DNA of 64,000 nucleotides from Arthrobacter sp. (GTDB taxonomy: Bacteria; Actinomycetota; Actinomycetes; Actinomycetales; Micrococcaceae), in assembly GCA_031277795.1 (NCBI GenBank), contig JAITLQ010000012.1:124001-188000 (forward strand), read 5' to 3'. Within the stretch, counting starts at the first letter, position 1. Each line of letters opens with the position of its first letter. Positions 17,417 to 26,162 of the stretch are shown piece by piece. The notes beneath the pieces were generated by a model. That model did no database searches. It was given only the letters and a program-made list of their open reading frames with translations, and was not told the DNA's origin. The translations under genes were made by a program, and so were the position numbers.

Positions 17417-18039
17417 GCGCGCGCATCGAACGCCTCGTCACGAGCGGCACCTTCAGCCTCGACGGCGGCACGTGGGACGTGGAGAACAACGTCTGGATCG
17501 TGGGTGACGATCACGAGGTGATCGTCATCGATCCGGCGCACGACGTCGCGGCGGTCACCGAGGCGGTGGCCGGGCGCCGGGTGCTCGCCGTGCTGCTGAC
17601 GCACGGTCACGACGACCACGTGCGCCAGGCGGTGGCGGCCGGGGAGGCGCTCGGCGCGCCCGTCCTGTTGCCCGCGGCCGACCGCATGCTGTGGGACATG
17701 GTGCACGAGCAGGCACCCGACGGCGTGGTCGAGCCCGATCAGGTCTTCGAGGTCGCCGGCACGCAGCTGCGCGCCCTGCCCACCCCCGGGCACACGCCTG
17801 GCTCGACGTGCTACTACGCCGAGGACCTGGGCGTCGTGTTCAGCGGCGACACGCTCTTCAAGGGTGGGCCAGGGGCCACGGGGCGCTCCTTCTCGGACTT
17901 CAGCACGATCATCGAGTCGATCACGACGCGCCTGTTCTTCCTACCCGGGACCACGCGCGTGCTCACCGGCCACGGCGACGAGACGAGCATCGGCACCGAG
18001 GAGCCACAGCTGCCAGAGTGGATCGCCCGCGGGCACTGA
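17413..18039 (+). CDS. Metallo-beta-lactamase-fold hydrolase, mycothiol pathway partner
   Basis: 208 residues with the metal motif THGHDDH near residue 58, [10 protein letters not shown] and FSGDTLF, a glyoxalase-II-like arrangement. GTG start at 17413 overlaps the dehydrogenase stop (GTGA), implying translational coupling. In this position it most likely hydrolyses S-formylmycothiol or a related mycothiol thioester; this is inferred from pairing. Confidence 0.9.
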   Translation: MSARIERLVTSGTFSLDGGTWDVENNVWIVGDDHEVIVIDPAHDVAAVTEAVAGRRVLAVLLTHGHDDHVRQAVAAGEALGAPVLLPAADRMLWDMVHEQAPDGVVEPDQVFEVAGTQLRALPTPGHTPGSTCYYAEDLGVVFSGDTLFKGGPGATGRSFSDFSTIIESITTRLFFLPGTTRVLTGHGDETSIGTEEPQLPEWIARGH

Positions 18040-18045
18040 GTCGAC

Positions 18046-18082
18046 GGAAGGGGGTACGGCCGCACGGCCGTGCCCCCCTTCC
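18046..18082. terminator. Bidirectional terminator
   Basis: GGAAGGGGGTACGGCCG, a 2-base loop, and a complementary arm with one bulge, between the convergent metallo-hydrolase and lipoate-ligase-like genes. Confidence 0.75.
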
Positions 18083-18133
18083 TTGTCCGCGCGTCGGTCT
18101 GCGCGCCGGTCCGCGCGCTCGTCTGCGCGCCGC

Positions 18134-18871
18134 TCAGGAGAAGGTGTAGCCGGCCCCGGCCCAGGTCCGCAGCACCGAGTCGAGCACGCTCGTGGGCGTG
18201 GGGACAGAGACCCCGGATCCCACAAGCCCGACGGCGTCCCCGACGGTGCGGGGGTCAAGCTCCAGCCCCAGCGCGGCGTAGACGCGCGTCGTCACCTCGC
18301 ACAGGGACGGCGCACCGGAGACCACCAGCACCGACGTGAACAGCCACGCCCCCGCGACCACCCGCTGGGCCGTGCCCACGAGCTTGACCCGCCCCACGCC
18401 GTCGGGCGCCAGGCCCCGCTCCGGCGTGCCGTGCACCGAAAACTCCCCAGGGCAATACTCGCCGGGGATCTCTCCGACCGCCGCGTCGACGCCCACCCCC
18501 CGCAGGGCCTGCGCGTAGAGCTCGCCGAAGCGCGCAAAGCGCGCCTGGTGCCCGCGCATGGCCTCTGGCTCCGACTGGATCTGGTCGATGATGAGGCAGC
18601 CCTCGTGGTAGGCGGCGGCCCGGCCGCCGGCCGAACGCACCACGGGGGCGAAGCCCAGCGCCGCGGCCGCCGCGGACGCCTCGCCGAAGCCGGGCAGGCG
18701 GGCGTCGCGCTGACCGAAGGCCAGGGTGCGAGCCGGCGTGTAGGCACGCAGCAACGGCCCGCGCGCGCCGGAGGCCACCTCGCGCAGGAGGTGGAGGGAA
18801 CAGTCGAGGTCGGCGGCGGCGTCGCTTGTCGCGTGCTCGCGCAGGAGGGTCAGTGGCGTCGCATCTCTCAC
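18134..18871 (-). CDS. Biotin/lipoate A/B protein ligase family protein
   Basis: 245 residues. RSAGGRAAAYHEG matches the substrate loop of lipoate-protein ligases and RVKLVGTAQRV holds the conserved lysine; FGQRDARL is also typical. It may attach or transfer lipoyl or octanoyl groups, but the shortened form is also found in proteins of unknown role. GTG at 18871 is chosen because longer frames run into the divergent gene starting at 18924. Confidence 0.82.
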   Translation of the reverse strand: MRDATPLTLLREHATSDAAADLDCSLHLLREVASGARGPLLRAYTPARTLAFGQRDARLPGFGEASAAAAALGFAPVVRSAGGRAAAYHEGCLIIDQIQSEPEAMRGHQARFARFGELYAQALRGVGVDAAVGEIPGEYCPGEFSVHGTPERGLAPDGVGRVKLVGTAQRVVAGAWLFTSVLVVSGAPSLCEVTTRVYAALGLELDPRTVGDAVGLVGSGVSVPTPTSVLDSVLRTWAGAGYTFS

Positions 18872-18923
18872 GTTCGCGAGCCTACGGCAGGCAACGGGAC
18901 GGGGTTGAACACATGAATGTGGG

Positions 18924-19553
18924 ATGATGCTGGGCGTGTCAGATCCCGCCGCAGCCCCCGCCGTCCCCGTCATTCTCCTGGGAGGCGCCTCCGGTTCCGG
19001 CAAGAGCTACCTGGCGCAGCACTACGGCCGGCCCGCGCTGCAGCTCGATAATTTCTACCGCAACATCGCGGAGGATCAGAGCGATCCGATGCCCCGCACC
19101 GCCTACGGCGAGATCGATTGGGACGATCCGGGCACGTGGAACTGCGAGGCCGCCGTCGCCTCCGTGAAGCAGCTGCTCGGCACGGGCGAGACCTCGGTTC
19201 CCAAGTATTCGATCGAGCAGAGCACCTCGTTCGGCCGGATCCGCGTGCGCCTGCAGGCGGGCGGCCAGGTCGTGGCCGAGGGCGTGTTCGCCCGCACGGC
19301 GCTGGCGGCCCTGCGCGCCGCCGGCGTGCCGGTCACCGCGTACTACGTCGACTCCCCGCGCCTCGTGACCACGCTCCTGCGCTTCGCGCGCGATGTGCGC
19401 GAGCACCGCAAGCCGATCCCGTTCCTCATCAAGCGGGGTTTCGCCCTGTACCGGGCCGACCCGGCCTTCCGCCGCGCGCACCTGGAGGCCGGTTTTGTGC
19501 CGGTCCCCAAGCGCGAGCTCAAGCGCCTGCTCGCGGCCGGAAAGGCCGGCTGA
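18924..19553 (+). CDS. Uridine kinase-like P-loop protein
   Basis: 209 residues. Walker A GGASGSGKSYLA near residue 20, LQLDNFYRN (nucleoside pocket aspartate), DWDDPGTWN, and an arginine-rich lid (RFARDVREHRKP) place it near uridine kinases. Actinobacterial members are often annotated udk although activity is unproved. It diverges from the ligase gene with 52 bp between starts. Confidence 0.82.
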   Translation: MMLGVSDPAAAPAVPVILLGGASGSGKSYLAQHYGRPALQLDNFYRNIAEDQSDPMPRTAYGEIDWDDPGTWNCEAAVASVKQLLGTGETSVPKYSIEQSTSFGRIRVRLQAGGQVVAEGVFARTALAALRAAGVPVTAYYVDSPRLVTTLLRFARDVREHRKPIPFLIKRGFALYRADPAFRRAHLEAGFVPVPKRELKRLLAAGKAG

Positions 19554-19611
19554 GCCACGCGCCGCCCACGCGTTCCGCGCGCGGCGGCCGGCCGGCGTGG
19601 GAGCGACGCGA

Positions 19612-20445
19612 TCACGCCGGGGGGCGCTGCGATCGCACCGTGAGGATCTGCTCGGCCCGGCCGAACGGGCCGGCCTCGTCGTGCAGCACCGAACTCGTGA
19701 GCCCCACCCCGTCCGCACCCACGCTCTGAACCACCTGAAGGCCCAGACGGCGGCCCCGGGGCGCGCGGAACACGTGGATCTGCAGATCCACATTGGGGAA
19801 GGCCCACTCCCGCGGGTCAAGCCGCGGGGCCACGCCGTTGGCCGTGTCAACCATGCCAAGCAGGCGCGCCAAGGGGCTCGTTTCCTCCCCCGCCACCATC
19901 TCGAGGTCGTTGCTCAGCCACGCCGCGCCTGAGCCCCCGCCGCTGGCCGGATCCCCCACGCCGGTGAGCGAAGCGATGTACCCGCCCGGCCAGCGGGTGG
20001 AGAATCCGCGGGGCACGCACTCCTCGGGCCCGAGCATCCCGACCTCCTGAACGTACGCCACCTCGGACGTGTCCGAGGTCAGCAGGCGCCAGGCGCGGGC
20101 CACGATGGAGGTGCGGCCGTGCGCCTCGAGCGTGGCCTCGACGAGTTCGATGGTGCGGCCGGGACGGAGCATCCGGGTCGTCACGGAGAAGGCACCGCCG
20201 GGGATGAGACCCAGGATGTCGAGGGAGACGCGGACCATCCGCATCCCCTCACGCCGCTGGAAGCGTTCGAGCTCGTGGACCAGGATGCCCGTGGCCGGTG
20301 CCATGTGCTGCTCACCGGGATTCCAGGCGCCTTGAGCGTGGATCGTCGAGCGGAAATGCGCCACCTCGCCTTCGCGACCATCGAGGACGTAGTACGCCTC
20401 GGCGACGCCGAGATCTTCCGGCAAGCGCTCCGGCGCAAAGCTCAT
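19612..20445 (-). CDS. Acyl-CoA thioesterase-like double-hotdog protein
   Basis: 277 residues, two hotdog halves: the first includes GILVHELERFQRREGMRMVRVSLD (residues 50-80), the second WAFPNVDLQIHVFRAPRG near residue 210. This resembles TesB-like acyl-CoA thioesterases. AGGAG precedes the ATG at 20445; the frame extends upstream but has no better start. Substrate chain length cannot be read from the sequence. Confidence 0.82.
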   Translation of the reverse strand: MSFAPERLPEDLGVAEAYYVLDGREGEVAHFRSTIHAQGAWNPGEQHMAPATGILVHELERFQRREGMRMVRVSLDILGLIPGGAFSVTTRMLRPGRTIELVEATLEAHGRTSIVARAWRLLTSDTSEVAYVQEVGMLGPEECVPRGFSTRWPGGYIASLTGVGDPASGGGSGAAWLSNDLEMVAGEETSPLARLLGMVDTANGVAPRLDPREWAFPNVDLQIHVFRAPRGRRLGLQVVQSVGADGVGLTSSVLHDEAGPFGRAEQILTVRSQRPPA

Positions 20446-20598
20446 GGGCCTTCTCCTGACGATTCCGGGCCCTGGCAGGGCCAACCTGTGATCCACATTA
20501 CCCGCGCGTACATGGTGTCCCGACCAACCCAAACCCTGGTCCTTCTCATTAGCCCATGCCTACGATGACCCGAGGAAGACGCCGAGACGGAGGAAACC

Positions 20599-21918
20599 AT
20601 GGATGTCGCTCGTTTTGTGCTCGAACTGATTGTCGTCCTCGCCTGCATCGTGATGGGAACCAGGGCGAGCGGCGTCTCACTCGGCTTCTGGGGCGGCGTG
20701 GGTGTGGCCATCTTGGTCTTCGGTTTCAGGGAACCCGCCGGTTCTCCACCGGTTGACGCGCTGCTCATCGTGCTGGCCGTGGTGGTGACGTCCTCCGCCA
20801 TGCAGGCGGCCGGCGGCATCGATTGGATGGTGACGGTGGCCGCCAAGGTCATCGCCAAGCGGCCCAAGCAGATCACCCTGGTCGCTCCGCTCGTCGCCTT
20901 CCTCTTCTCGGTCGGCGCGGGCACGTCAAACATCCTCTACCCCTTGCTGCCCGTCATCACCGACCTCTCCTATCGCAACGGCGTGCGCCCCTCGCGCCCG
21001 CTCTCCCTCTCCGTGGTCTCCACGGGCGTGGCGCTGGCCTGCTCCCCCGTGTCCGCCGCCATGGCCATGATGCTCGTGCTGACGGAGAAGGAGCCGTACC
21101 TCTTCGACCTGGTCGACATCCTGAAGATCACGATCCCCGCCGCCATCATCGGCATCGTCGCCGCCTCATTCGTGGTGGCCCGGTTGGGCAAGAACCTCCA
21201 GGACGACCCCGAGATCCAGGCCAAGCTCGCCGCCGGAGGCCTCCCCGAGGCCTCGGAGACCCCGCGGGCCACCGCGGCCGGCCGCAACGCCGCCATCATC
21301 TTCCTGCTCGGCGTGGTCGCCATCGTGGTCTTCGGCCTGTTCAAGGTCCTGCGCCCCCAGGACGCGGCCGGCGCACCGATGGGCATGACGCAGATCATCT
21401 CCATCATCATGCTGGTGGTCGGGGCGCTCGTGGTTCTCGTCTCCAAGCCCAAGGTCTCCGAGATCCCGTCCAGCTCCGTCTTCAAGGCCGGCATGACCTC
21501 GGCCATCGCGCTGTTCGGCCTGGCCTGGCTCACGAGCACCTTCCTTGGGGCCCACGACACCGCGATCGCCAACTCGGTCGGCGGACTGGTGCAGGCCGCC
21601 CCGTGGATCTTTGCCCTCGGCGTCTTCCTGGTCTGCGTCCTCACCACGAGCCAGTCCACCGCCACCCAGACGATCGTGCCGATCGGCCTGGCGGCCGGGC
21701 TCGCCCCGGGCCTCGTGGCCGGCATGTGGTCCGGCGCGTTCGCCGGCATCTACGTGTTGCCCACCAACGGCTCGCAGATCGCCGCGGCGAACTTCGACTA
21801 CACGGGCTCCACCAAGCTCGGCTCCAAGCTCATCGACCACTCCTTCTTCATCCCGGCGCTGGTCCTGGCCCTGTTCACCTGTCTCGCCGGCGCGCTCCTG
21901 GGGGTGGTGCTGGGATGA
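20599..21918 (+). CDS. Anaerobic C4-dicarboxylate transporter family (DcuA/DcuB-like)
   Basis: 439 residues, about ten membrane segments. The N-terminal ELIVVLACIVMGTRASG, AMQAAGGIDWMV, GAGTSNILYPLLPV and SRPLSLSVVSTGVALACSPVSAA blocks correspond to E. coli DcuA/DcuB, antiporters of fumarate, succinate, malate or aspartate. A GGAGG site precedes the ATG. The last 4 bp overlap the amidohydrolase gene, so uptake of a dicarboxylate such as aspartate or an N-acyl amino acid may feed that enzyme; the link is inference. Confidence 0.9.
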   Translation: MDVARFVLELIVVLACIVMGTRASGVSLGFWGGVGVAILVFGFREPAGSPPVDALLIVLAVVVTSSAMQAAGGIDWMVTVAAKVIAKRPKQITLVAPLVAFLFSVGAGTSNILYPLLPVITDLSYRNGVRPSRPLSLSVVSTGVALACSPVSAAMAMMLVLTEKEPYLFDLVDILKITIPAAIIGIVAASFVVARLGKNLQDDPEIQAKLAAGGLPEASETPRATAAGRNAAIIFLLGVVAIVVFGLFKVLRPQDAAGAPMGMTQIISIIMLVVGALVVLVSKPKVSEIPSSSVFKAGMTSAIALFGLAWLTSTFLGAHDTAIANSVGGLVQAAPWIFALGVFLVCVLTTSQSTATQTIVPIGLAAGLAPGLVAGMWSGAFAGIYVLPTNGSQIAAANFDYTGSTKLGSKLIDHSFFIPALVLALFTCLAGALLGVVLG

Positions 21919-23063
21919 GGCCGCTCACCGCGTGGGCCGAAGGCGAGTCCACCCCCGCGCTCATCCCCGCCGGCACGTGCTTTACCCCGGAGGACCTGAT
22001 CTTCTACGCGGATCAGGAGCGCCGCAGCCTGGAACAGGCGCTGGCCGAGGCGGACCTCATCGTCACTTGCCCCCACTCCGGCTCGGCAGCACCCCACGAG
22101 GTGGCCCGCCACCTCGTGCCCGAGTACACGCGGCGCCTGCAATTCGACTACACGGACCTCTCCACCGCACCCATCGTGCGGCGCTGGGCCCAGATCGACC
22201 CGCGCGTCATCTACGTGGAGAATCCGCACCCGCGGCTCGTGCGCGACCCCAATCGCGCCAAGCCGGAGGACGTCAAGGCCACGCTGCGCGAGGCCTTCGA
22301 GCGGGTGCACGCGGCCGGCCCGCTCCAGCGCGTGGACCTGAGCGGGGTGGACGCGATCCGACCCGTCACGTTCTCCTTCCACCCGCTCTTCAACGAGCCG
22401 GAGTCGGAAGCCGAGTGGGACGCACTCTTGGCCGACTTCGAGGCGGCCGGTGCGCTGGGCGTCGACGTCTACGAGGACACGCGGCGCTCGCTGCTGCGCC
22501 GCTGGTTCGGCGTGCATCAAGGGCTGGGGACGCGGACCCCGCTGACCACGCTGTCCTTCCACGACACGATGAACACCACGACGCGGCCCGACGGCGCCGT
22601 GGTGGTCGAGCGGGCTGAAGCGGACCGGCTGCCGGCGGTGGTGTCGCTCTCCAACCGCGGCACGGCGGCGGGCGAGCCGCGCGGCGACGCGGCGCCCTTC
22701 GACGGCGTGACGATGGACCCTCGGCGACTCCGTGCCCTCGCCTCGGCGTTCAGGGACTCCTTCTCCGAAGGTTTCGGAGCGGCGCCCCAGGACGTGAGCC
22801 TCAATCAGCCCTACCTGGGCAGCCAGGAGATCATCGAGGCCCGGGACACGGTCGGCATCGGCCGGCGCACGCGCGAGGCCGGCCCCCTCATCGACGCGGT
22901 CCAAGCCGAGTTCCTGCGCGAGTTCCTGATGGGCCAGGCCGCCGTGGAACGGCTGCACTCCCCCGGCACCACGTGGCCCTCAACCGATGAGGAGCGCGTC
23001 GACGCCATCGCGCGCTGCTGCCGGGCGGCCTGGGACGCCTACCGGGCCACGCTGGCCGGGTAG
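21915..23063 (+). CDS. N-formylglutamate amidohydrolase family protein
   Basis: 382 residues. IVTCPHSGSAAPHEV (zinc-ligand region), VRDPNRAK and SFHDTMNTTT fit the family that deformylates N-formylglutamate or N-formylaspartate. No hut genes are near, so the role need not be histidine breakdown. ATG at 21915 overlaps the Dcu stop (ATGA). The protein is longer than the usual 260-290 residues, with extra sequence at both ends. An exceptionally long hairpin follows 10 bp after the stop. Confidence 0.83.
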   Translation: MRPLTAWAEGESTPALIPAGTCFTPEDLIFYADQERRSLEQALAEADLIVTCPHSGSAAPHEVARHLVPEYTRRLQFDYTDLSTAPIVRRWAQIDPRVIYVENPHPRLVRDPNRAKPEDVKATLREAFERVHAAGPLQRVDLSGVDAIRPVTFSFHPLFNEPESEAEWDALLADFEAAGALGVDVYEDTRRSLLRRWFGVHQGLGTRTPLTTLSFHDTMNTTTRPDGAVVVERAEADRLPAVVSLSNRGTAAGEPRGDAAPFDGVTMDPRRLRALASAFRDSFSEGFGAAPQDVSLNQPYLGSQEIIEARDTVGIGRRTREAGPLIDAVQAEFLREFLMGQAAVERLHSPGTTWPSTDEERVDAIARCCRAAWDAYRATLAG

Positions 23064-23073
23064 GCGGGCACGG

Positions 23074-23130
23074 CACACAACACAGCACGACGGCGCGTGG
23101 TCACCACGCGCCGTCGTGCTGTGTTGTGTG
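23074..23130. terminator. 27-bp perfect stem-loop
   Basis: Arms 23074-23100 and 23104-23130 are perfectly complementary over 27 bp around a 3-base loop. It directly follows the amidohydrolase gene and precedes the BioQ-type operator. Each arm contains GCACGACGGCG or its complement, shared with the dispersed motif at 2620 and 5391. Confidence 0.8.
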
Positions 23131-23201
23131 GGCACCGGGCATGCGGGGCTCCGGCGGCCGGTGCGGCGATTTGCCCACATCAATGGTCGGAAGTACAGTC
23201 C

Positions 23202-23229
23202 TGAACGGTGTTCAATTGAACACTGTTCA
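23202..23229 (+). promoter_or_regulatory. Two BioQ-type palindromes before bioY
   Basis: TGAACGGTGTTCA (23202-23214) and TGAACACTGTTCA (23217-23229) both fit TGAAC-n3-GTTCA and lie 15 bp apart, 15 bp before the bioY ATG. BioQ, a TetR-family regulator of biotin genes in corynebacteria and mycobacteria, uses a closely similar 13-bp palindrome. Regulator identity is inferred. Confidence 0.75.
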
Positions 23230-23243
23230 ACGAGAGGATCGTC

Positions 23244-23927
23244 ATGACCACCCGTCCCCTGGCTCGCCGCTTGAGCGCAGCCGACCTGGCGCGCGTCGCC
23301 ACCTTTGCCGCCGTCGTGGCCGCCCTGGGGCTCCCGGGCAGCTTCATGGTGTTCGGTGGCGTGCCGATCACCGCCCAGACCCTTGGCGTCATGCTCGCGG
23401 GAGCCATCCTTGGCCCGTGGCTCGGCGCGCTCTCGATGCTCGTGTTCCTCGCTCTCGTTGCGATGGGCCTCCCGCTGCTGGCCGGCGGTCGCGGCGGCCT
23501 CGGCGTCTTCGTCGGTCCCACGGCCGGCTACCTTGTGGGCTGGATGGTTGGAGCGTTTGTCATCGGCGCGATCGTGTACTGGGGTCGTCGCAGGCCCACG
23601 TGGTGGCGCACCGCCCTGGCCTGCGTGGTGGGCGGCATCCTCGTGATCTACGCGTTTGGCATCCCCGTCCAGAGCGCCGTGACGCATCTACCCCTAGGCA
23701 AGACCATCGTGGCCAGCCTCGTCTTCCTGCCGGGCGACCTGCTCAAGGCCACCGTGGCGGTGCTCATCGTGAGCGCGCTCGTCAAGGCCTACCCGCGCGC
23801 GTTCGGTTCGCTCACCACGACCCCGGCGAAGGCAGGACGGCCCGCGTCGGCGGTCGACGCCGCAGCACTCCCGTCGGTCGGCTCGGCCGCCGACCTCGCC
23901 CCCGCCCGGAACACCGCGGCCCACTGA
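23244..23927 (+). CDS. bioY: Biotin transporter substrate-binding membrane protein BioY
   Basis: 227 residues, six membrane segments. Hallmarks are VFGGVPITAQTLGVMLAGAILGP and GLPLLAGGRGGLGVFVGPTAGYLVGW, the biotin-site region of BioY S-components of ECF transporters. The C-terminal tail beyond residue 195 is polar and not conserved. GAGAGG precedes the ATG. ATPase and T-component genes (bioM, bioN) lie three genes downstream in the same operon, so a complete BioMNY importer is encoded. Confidence 0.95.
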   Translation: MTTRPLARRLSAADLARVATFAAVVAALGLPGSFMVFGGVPITAQTLGVMLAGAILGPWLGALSMLVFLALVAMGLPLLAGGRGGLGVFVGPTAGYLVGWMVGAFVIGAIVYWGRRRPTWWRTALACVVGGILVIYAFGIPVQSAVTHLPLGKTIVASLVFLPGDLLKATVAVLIVSALVKAYPRAFGSLTTTPAKAGRPASAVDAAALPSVGSAADLAPARNTAAH

Positions 23928-25042
23928 TGCCCCGGCTGGTCCCGATCGAGGGCGATCAGTACGAGCAGTTCGGGCGAATCGCCAGGGCTCGCGCGCAGGG
24001 CGAGGTCCCGCTGGCGCTCGATCCGCGCTGGGCCCCGGAACTGCGCGAGTCGGTGTTGAGGTCACTCGACGCGTGGAATCGGGAGGGGGCCGTCCCCTCG
24101 GACGCGGCGTGGGCCACCACCACCTCGGGCAGCTCCGCCCGCCCACGGATCCTGGTGCGCAGCGCATCATCGTGGGCGGCGGCCTACCCAGCCGTCACTG
24201 GGCTCCTGGGGGCTGACGACCACGCGGCGGTGCTGCTCCCAGCGCCGCTGGCCGCCTCCATCACCCTGTTCTCGGTGGCCCACGCCCTCGAGGGGCGTGG
24301 CCCCAGACCCGTCTTCGGGCCGGAGCCCGGCGATGCGACGTGCTTCCATGGAACGCCGCACGCCCTGCGTCGCTTCCTCGAGACCGGGCGCACGGGGCGC
24401 GTGACCTCCGCGCTCGTGGGGGGCTCGCGGCTCGATCCGGACCTCGTGGCGGCCGCCGCCGCGCGCGGCATCCGGGTAAGTTCCTACTACGGGGCCGCCG
24501 AACTGTCCTTCGTGGCCCTCGATCGCGGCGACGGCCTGCGCGCCTTCCCCGGGGTCGAACTCAATGTGCGCGGGGGCGTGATCTGGGCCAAGACGCCGCA
24601 GGCCGCCCTGAGGTATCTCGGGGCCGCCGGCCCCCTCGAGACGGACGGCGAGTTCGCCACGGTGGGAGACCTCGGCGCGCTCGAGCACGGAAGGCTCACC
24701 GTGCACGGTCGCAGCGACGGCGCCATCCTGACGGCCTCGGCGACCGTGATCCCCGAGGAGGTCGAGGCCTGGCTCCGCACGCAACCCGGCGTGCGCGACG
24801 CCGTCGTCCTCGGGCTTCGGGTTCCGCGCGTCGGCGCGCTGGTCGCCGCGGTCGTGGAGCCCACCCCGCACGCACAGCCCGAGTTGATGGCGCTCCGCGC
24901 CGCGGCGCGGCGGGACCTGGGACCGGCCCACCGACCCCGCGCGTGGTTCAGCCTCGCCCTGCCACGCACCTCTGCCGGCAAGCCGGCCCGGGCGGAAGTC
25001 TCACGGCTCGTCTCCTCCGGCGAGGCGGTGCGCCTTGTCTGA
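23927..25042 (+). CDS. AMP-forming acyl-CoA ligase-like protein linked to bioY
   Basis: 371 residues, shorter than the ~500 usual for acyl-CoA synthetases. TTSGSSARPR is the phosphate loop, YYGAAELSFVA the adenine motif, TVGDLG the hinge aspartate region and RTSAGKPAR the catalytic lysine segment, so all key elements remain. The ATG overlaps the bioY stop by one base. In Bacillus subtilis bioY (yhfU) is likewise followed by a ligase (yhfT) and a thiolase (yhfS). A role in activating a biotin precursor such as a dicarboxylic or long-chain acid is plausible but unproved. Confidence 0.82.
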   Translation: MPRLVPIEGDQYEQFGRIARARAQGEVPLALDPRWAPELRESVLRSLDAWNREGAVPSDAAWATTTSGSSARPRILVRSASSWAAAYPAVTGLLGADDHAAVLLPAPLAASITLFSVAHALEGRGPRPVFGPEPGDATCFHGTPHALRRFLETGRTGRVTSALVGGSRLDPDLVAAAAARGIRVSSYYGAAELSFVALDRGDGLRAFPGVELNVRGGVIWAKTPQAALRYLGAAGPLETDGEFATVGDLGALEHGRLTVHGRSDGAILTASATVIPEEVEAWLRTQPGVRDAVVLGLRVPRVGALVAAVVEPTPHAQPELMALRAAARRDLGPAHRPRAWFSLALPRTSAGKPARAEVSRLVSSGEAVRLV

Positions 25043-26162
25043 GATTCCGCTCATCGTTGCGGCGCGCCGCACGCCGATCGCGACCCGCGGCAGGGCGTTC
25101 GCGGACGTCCCGGCCCACGTCCTGGCCGGCAGGGTCCTCGAGGCCACCCTCGCCGACGCCCGGGAGGCGTGCGGGGGCGAGCTGCCGGTCGCGGACGTGT
25201 TGCTCGGAAACTGCATGGGGCCGGGCGGAAACACCGCCAGGCTGTCCGCGCTCGAGGCCGGCCTGGGCGCCGCCGTCCCCGGCATGACGGTGGATCGTCA
25301 ATGCGGCAGCGGCCTCGCGGCCATCGTGGCCGCCGCGGAGGCCATCGCGGCGGGAGACCCACGCCCCCGTCTGGCGGGCGGCGTCGAAAGCCCATCGACC
25401 CAGCCGCAGCGCCTCGCCAACGGCGTGGGCTACTCGCGTGCGCCCTTCACCCCCACCGGCTGGCCCGACCCGGAGATGCCCCGGGCCGCCGAGGCGCTCG
25501 CCAGCGTGCGCTCCATCTCGCGCGAGCGCCAGGACGCCCACGCCAGACGCAGCCACGAGCGCGCCCTCGAGGCCGCCGGCGCCGGACGCTTCGACCGGGA
25601 GATCGTGGGCCTGGGACGGGCCGTGCGGGACGACTCGCCCGGCAGGGGGCTGCGCCTCATCGACCGTGCGCTCCCCCTCTTTAACGCGGGAACCGTAACG
25701 GCCGCGACGTCGACGCGGATCAGCGATGGCGCGGCCGCCGTGTGTGTTGTTCCCGCCGTCCCGCACCGCCGGATTACCGGCCTGGCGCTGCGCTCGCACG
25801 CCGTGGTCGGCGTCGACCCTGCCCTCCCCGGCCTCGGCGCGGCCCCGGCGATCAGCGCGGCGCTGGCCGGGGCCGACGTGTCGCTCGAGCGCATCGCCGC
25901 GTTCGAAATCGTGGAGGCCTTTGCCTCCCAGTCGCTCGCGGTGCTGGGCGAGCTCGGGCTGGAGGATGACGACGCGCGCGTCTGCGCAGATGGCGGGGCC
26001 CTTGCCCTCGGGCACCCGTGGGGAGCGAGCGGCGCGGTCGCGATGGTGCGGCTCTTCTCGAGGCTCGTGGCGGCGGGCGCGCCGGCCGGCACCCTGGGTG
26101 TCGCCGCCTGTTCCGTCGGCGGCGGCATGGGCATCGCAGCGCTCGTGGAGGTGGTCCGATGA
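25035..26162 (+). CDS. Thiolase (acetyl-CoA acetyltransferase family) linked to bioY
   Basis: 375 residues. The nucleophile C90 is in DRQCGSGLAAIVA; the histidine lies in LGHPWGASGA near residue 330 and the second cysteine in AACSVGGGMG near 361, so the catalytic set is complete. TTG start at 25035 overlaps the ligase gene by 8 bp. Thiolases either condense or cleave acyl-CoA; together with the ligase it parallels B. subtilis yhfS beside bioY. Confidence 0.88.
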   Translation: MSEIPLIVAARRTPIATRGRAFADVPAHVLAGRVLEATLADAREACGGELPVADVLLGNCMGPGGNTARLSALEAGLGAAVPGMTVDRQCGSGLAAIVAAAEAIAAGDPRPRLAGGVESPSTQPQRLANGVGYSRAPFTPTGWPDPEMPRAAEALASVRSISRERQDAHARRSHERALEAAGAGRFDREIVGLGRAVRDDSPGRGLRLIDRALPLFNAGTVTAATSTRISDGAAAVCVVPAVPHRRITGLALRSHAVVGVDPALPGLGAAPAISAALAGADVSLERIAAFEIVEAFASQSLAVLGELGLEDDDARVCADGGALALGHPWGASGAVAMVRLFSRLVAAGAPAGTLGVAACSVGGGMGIAALVEVVR

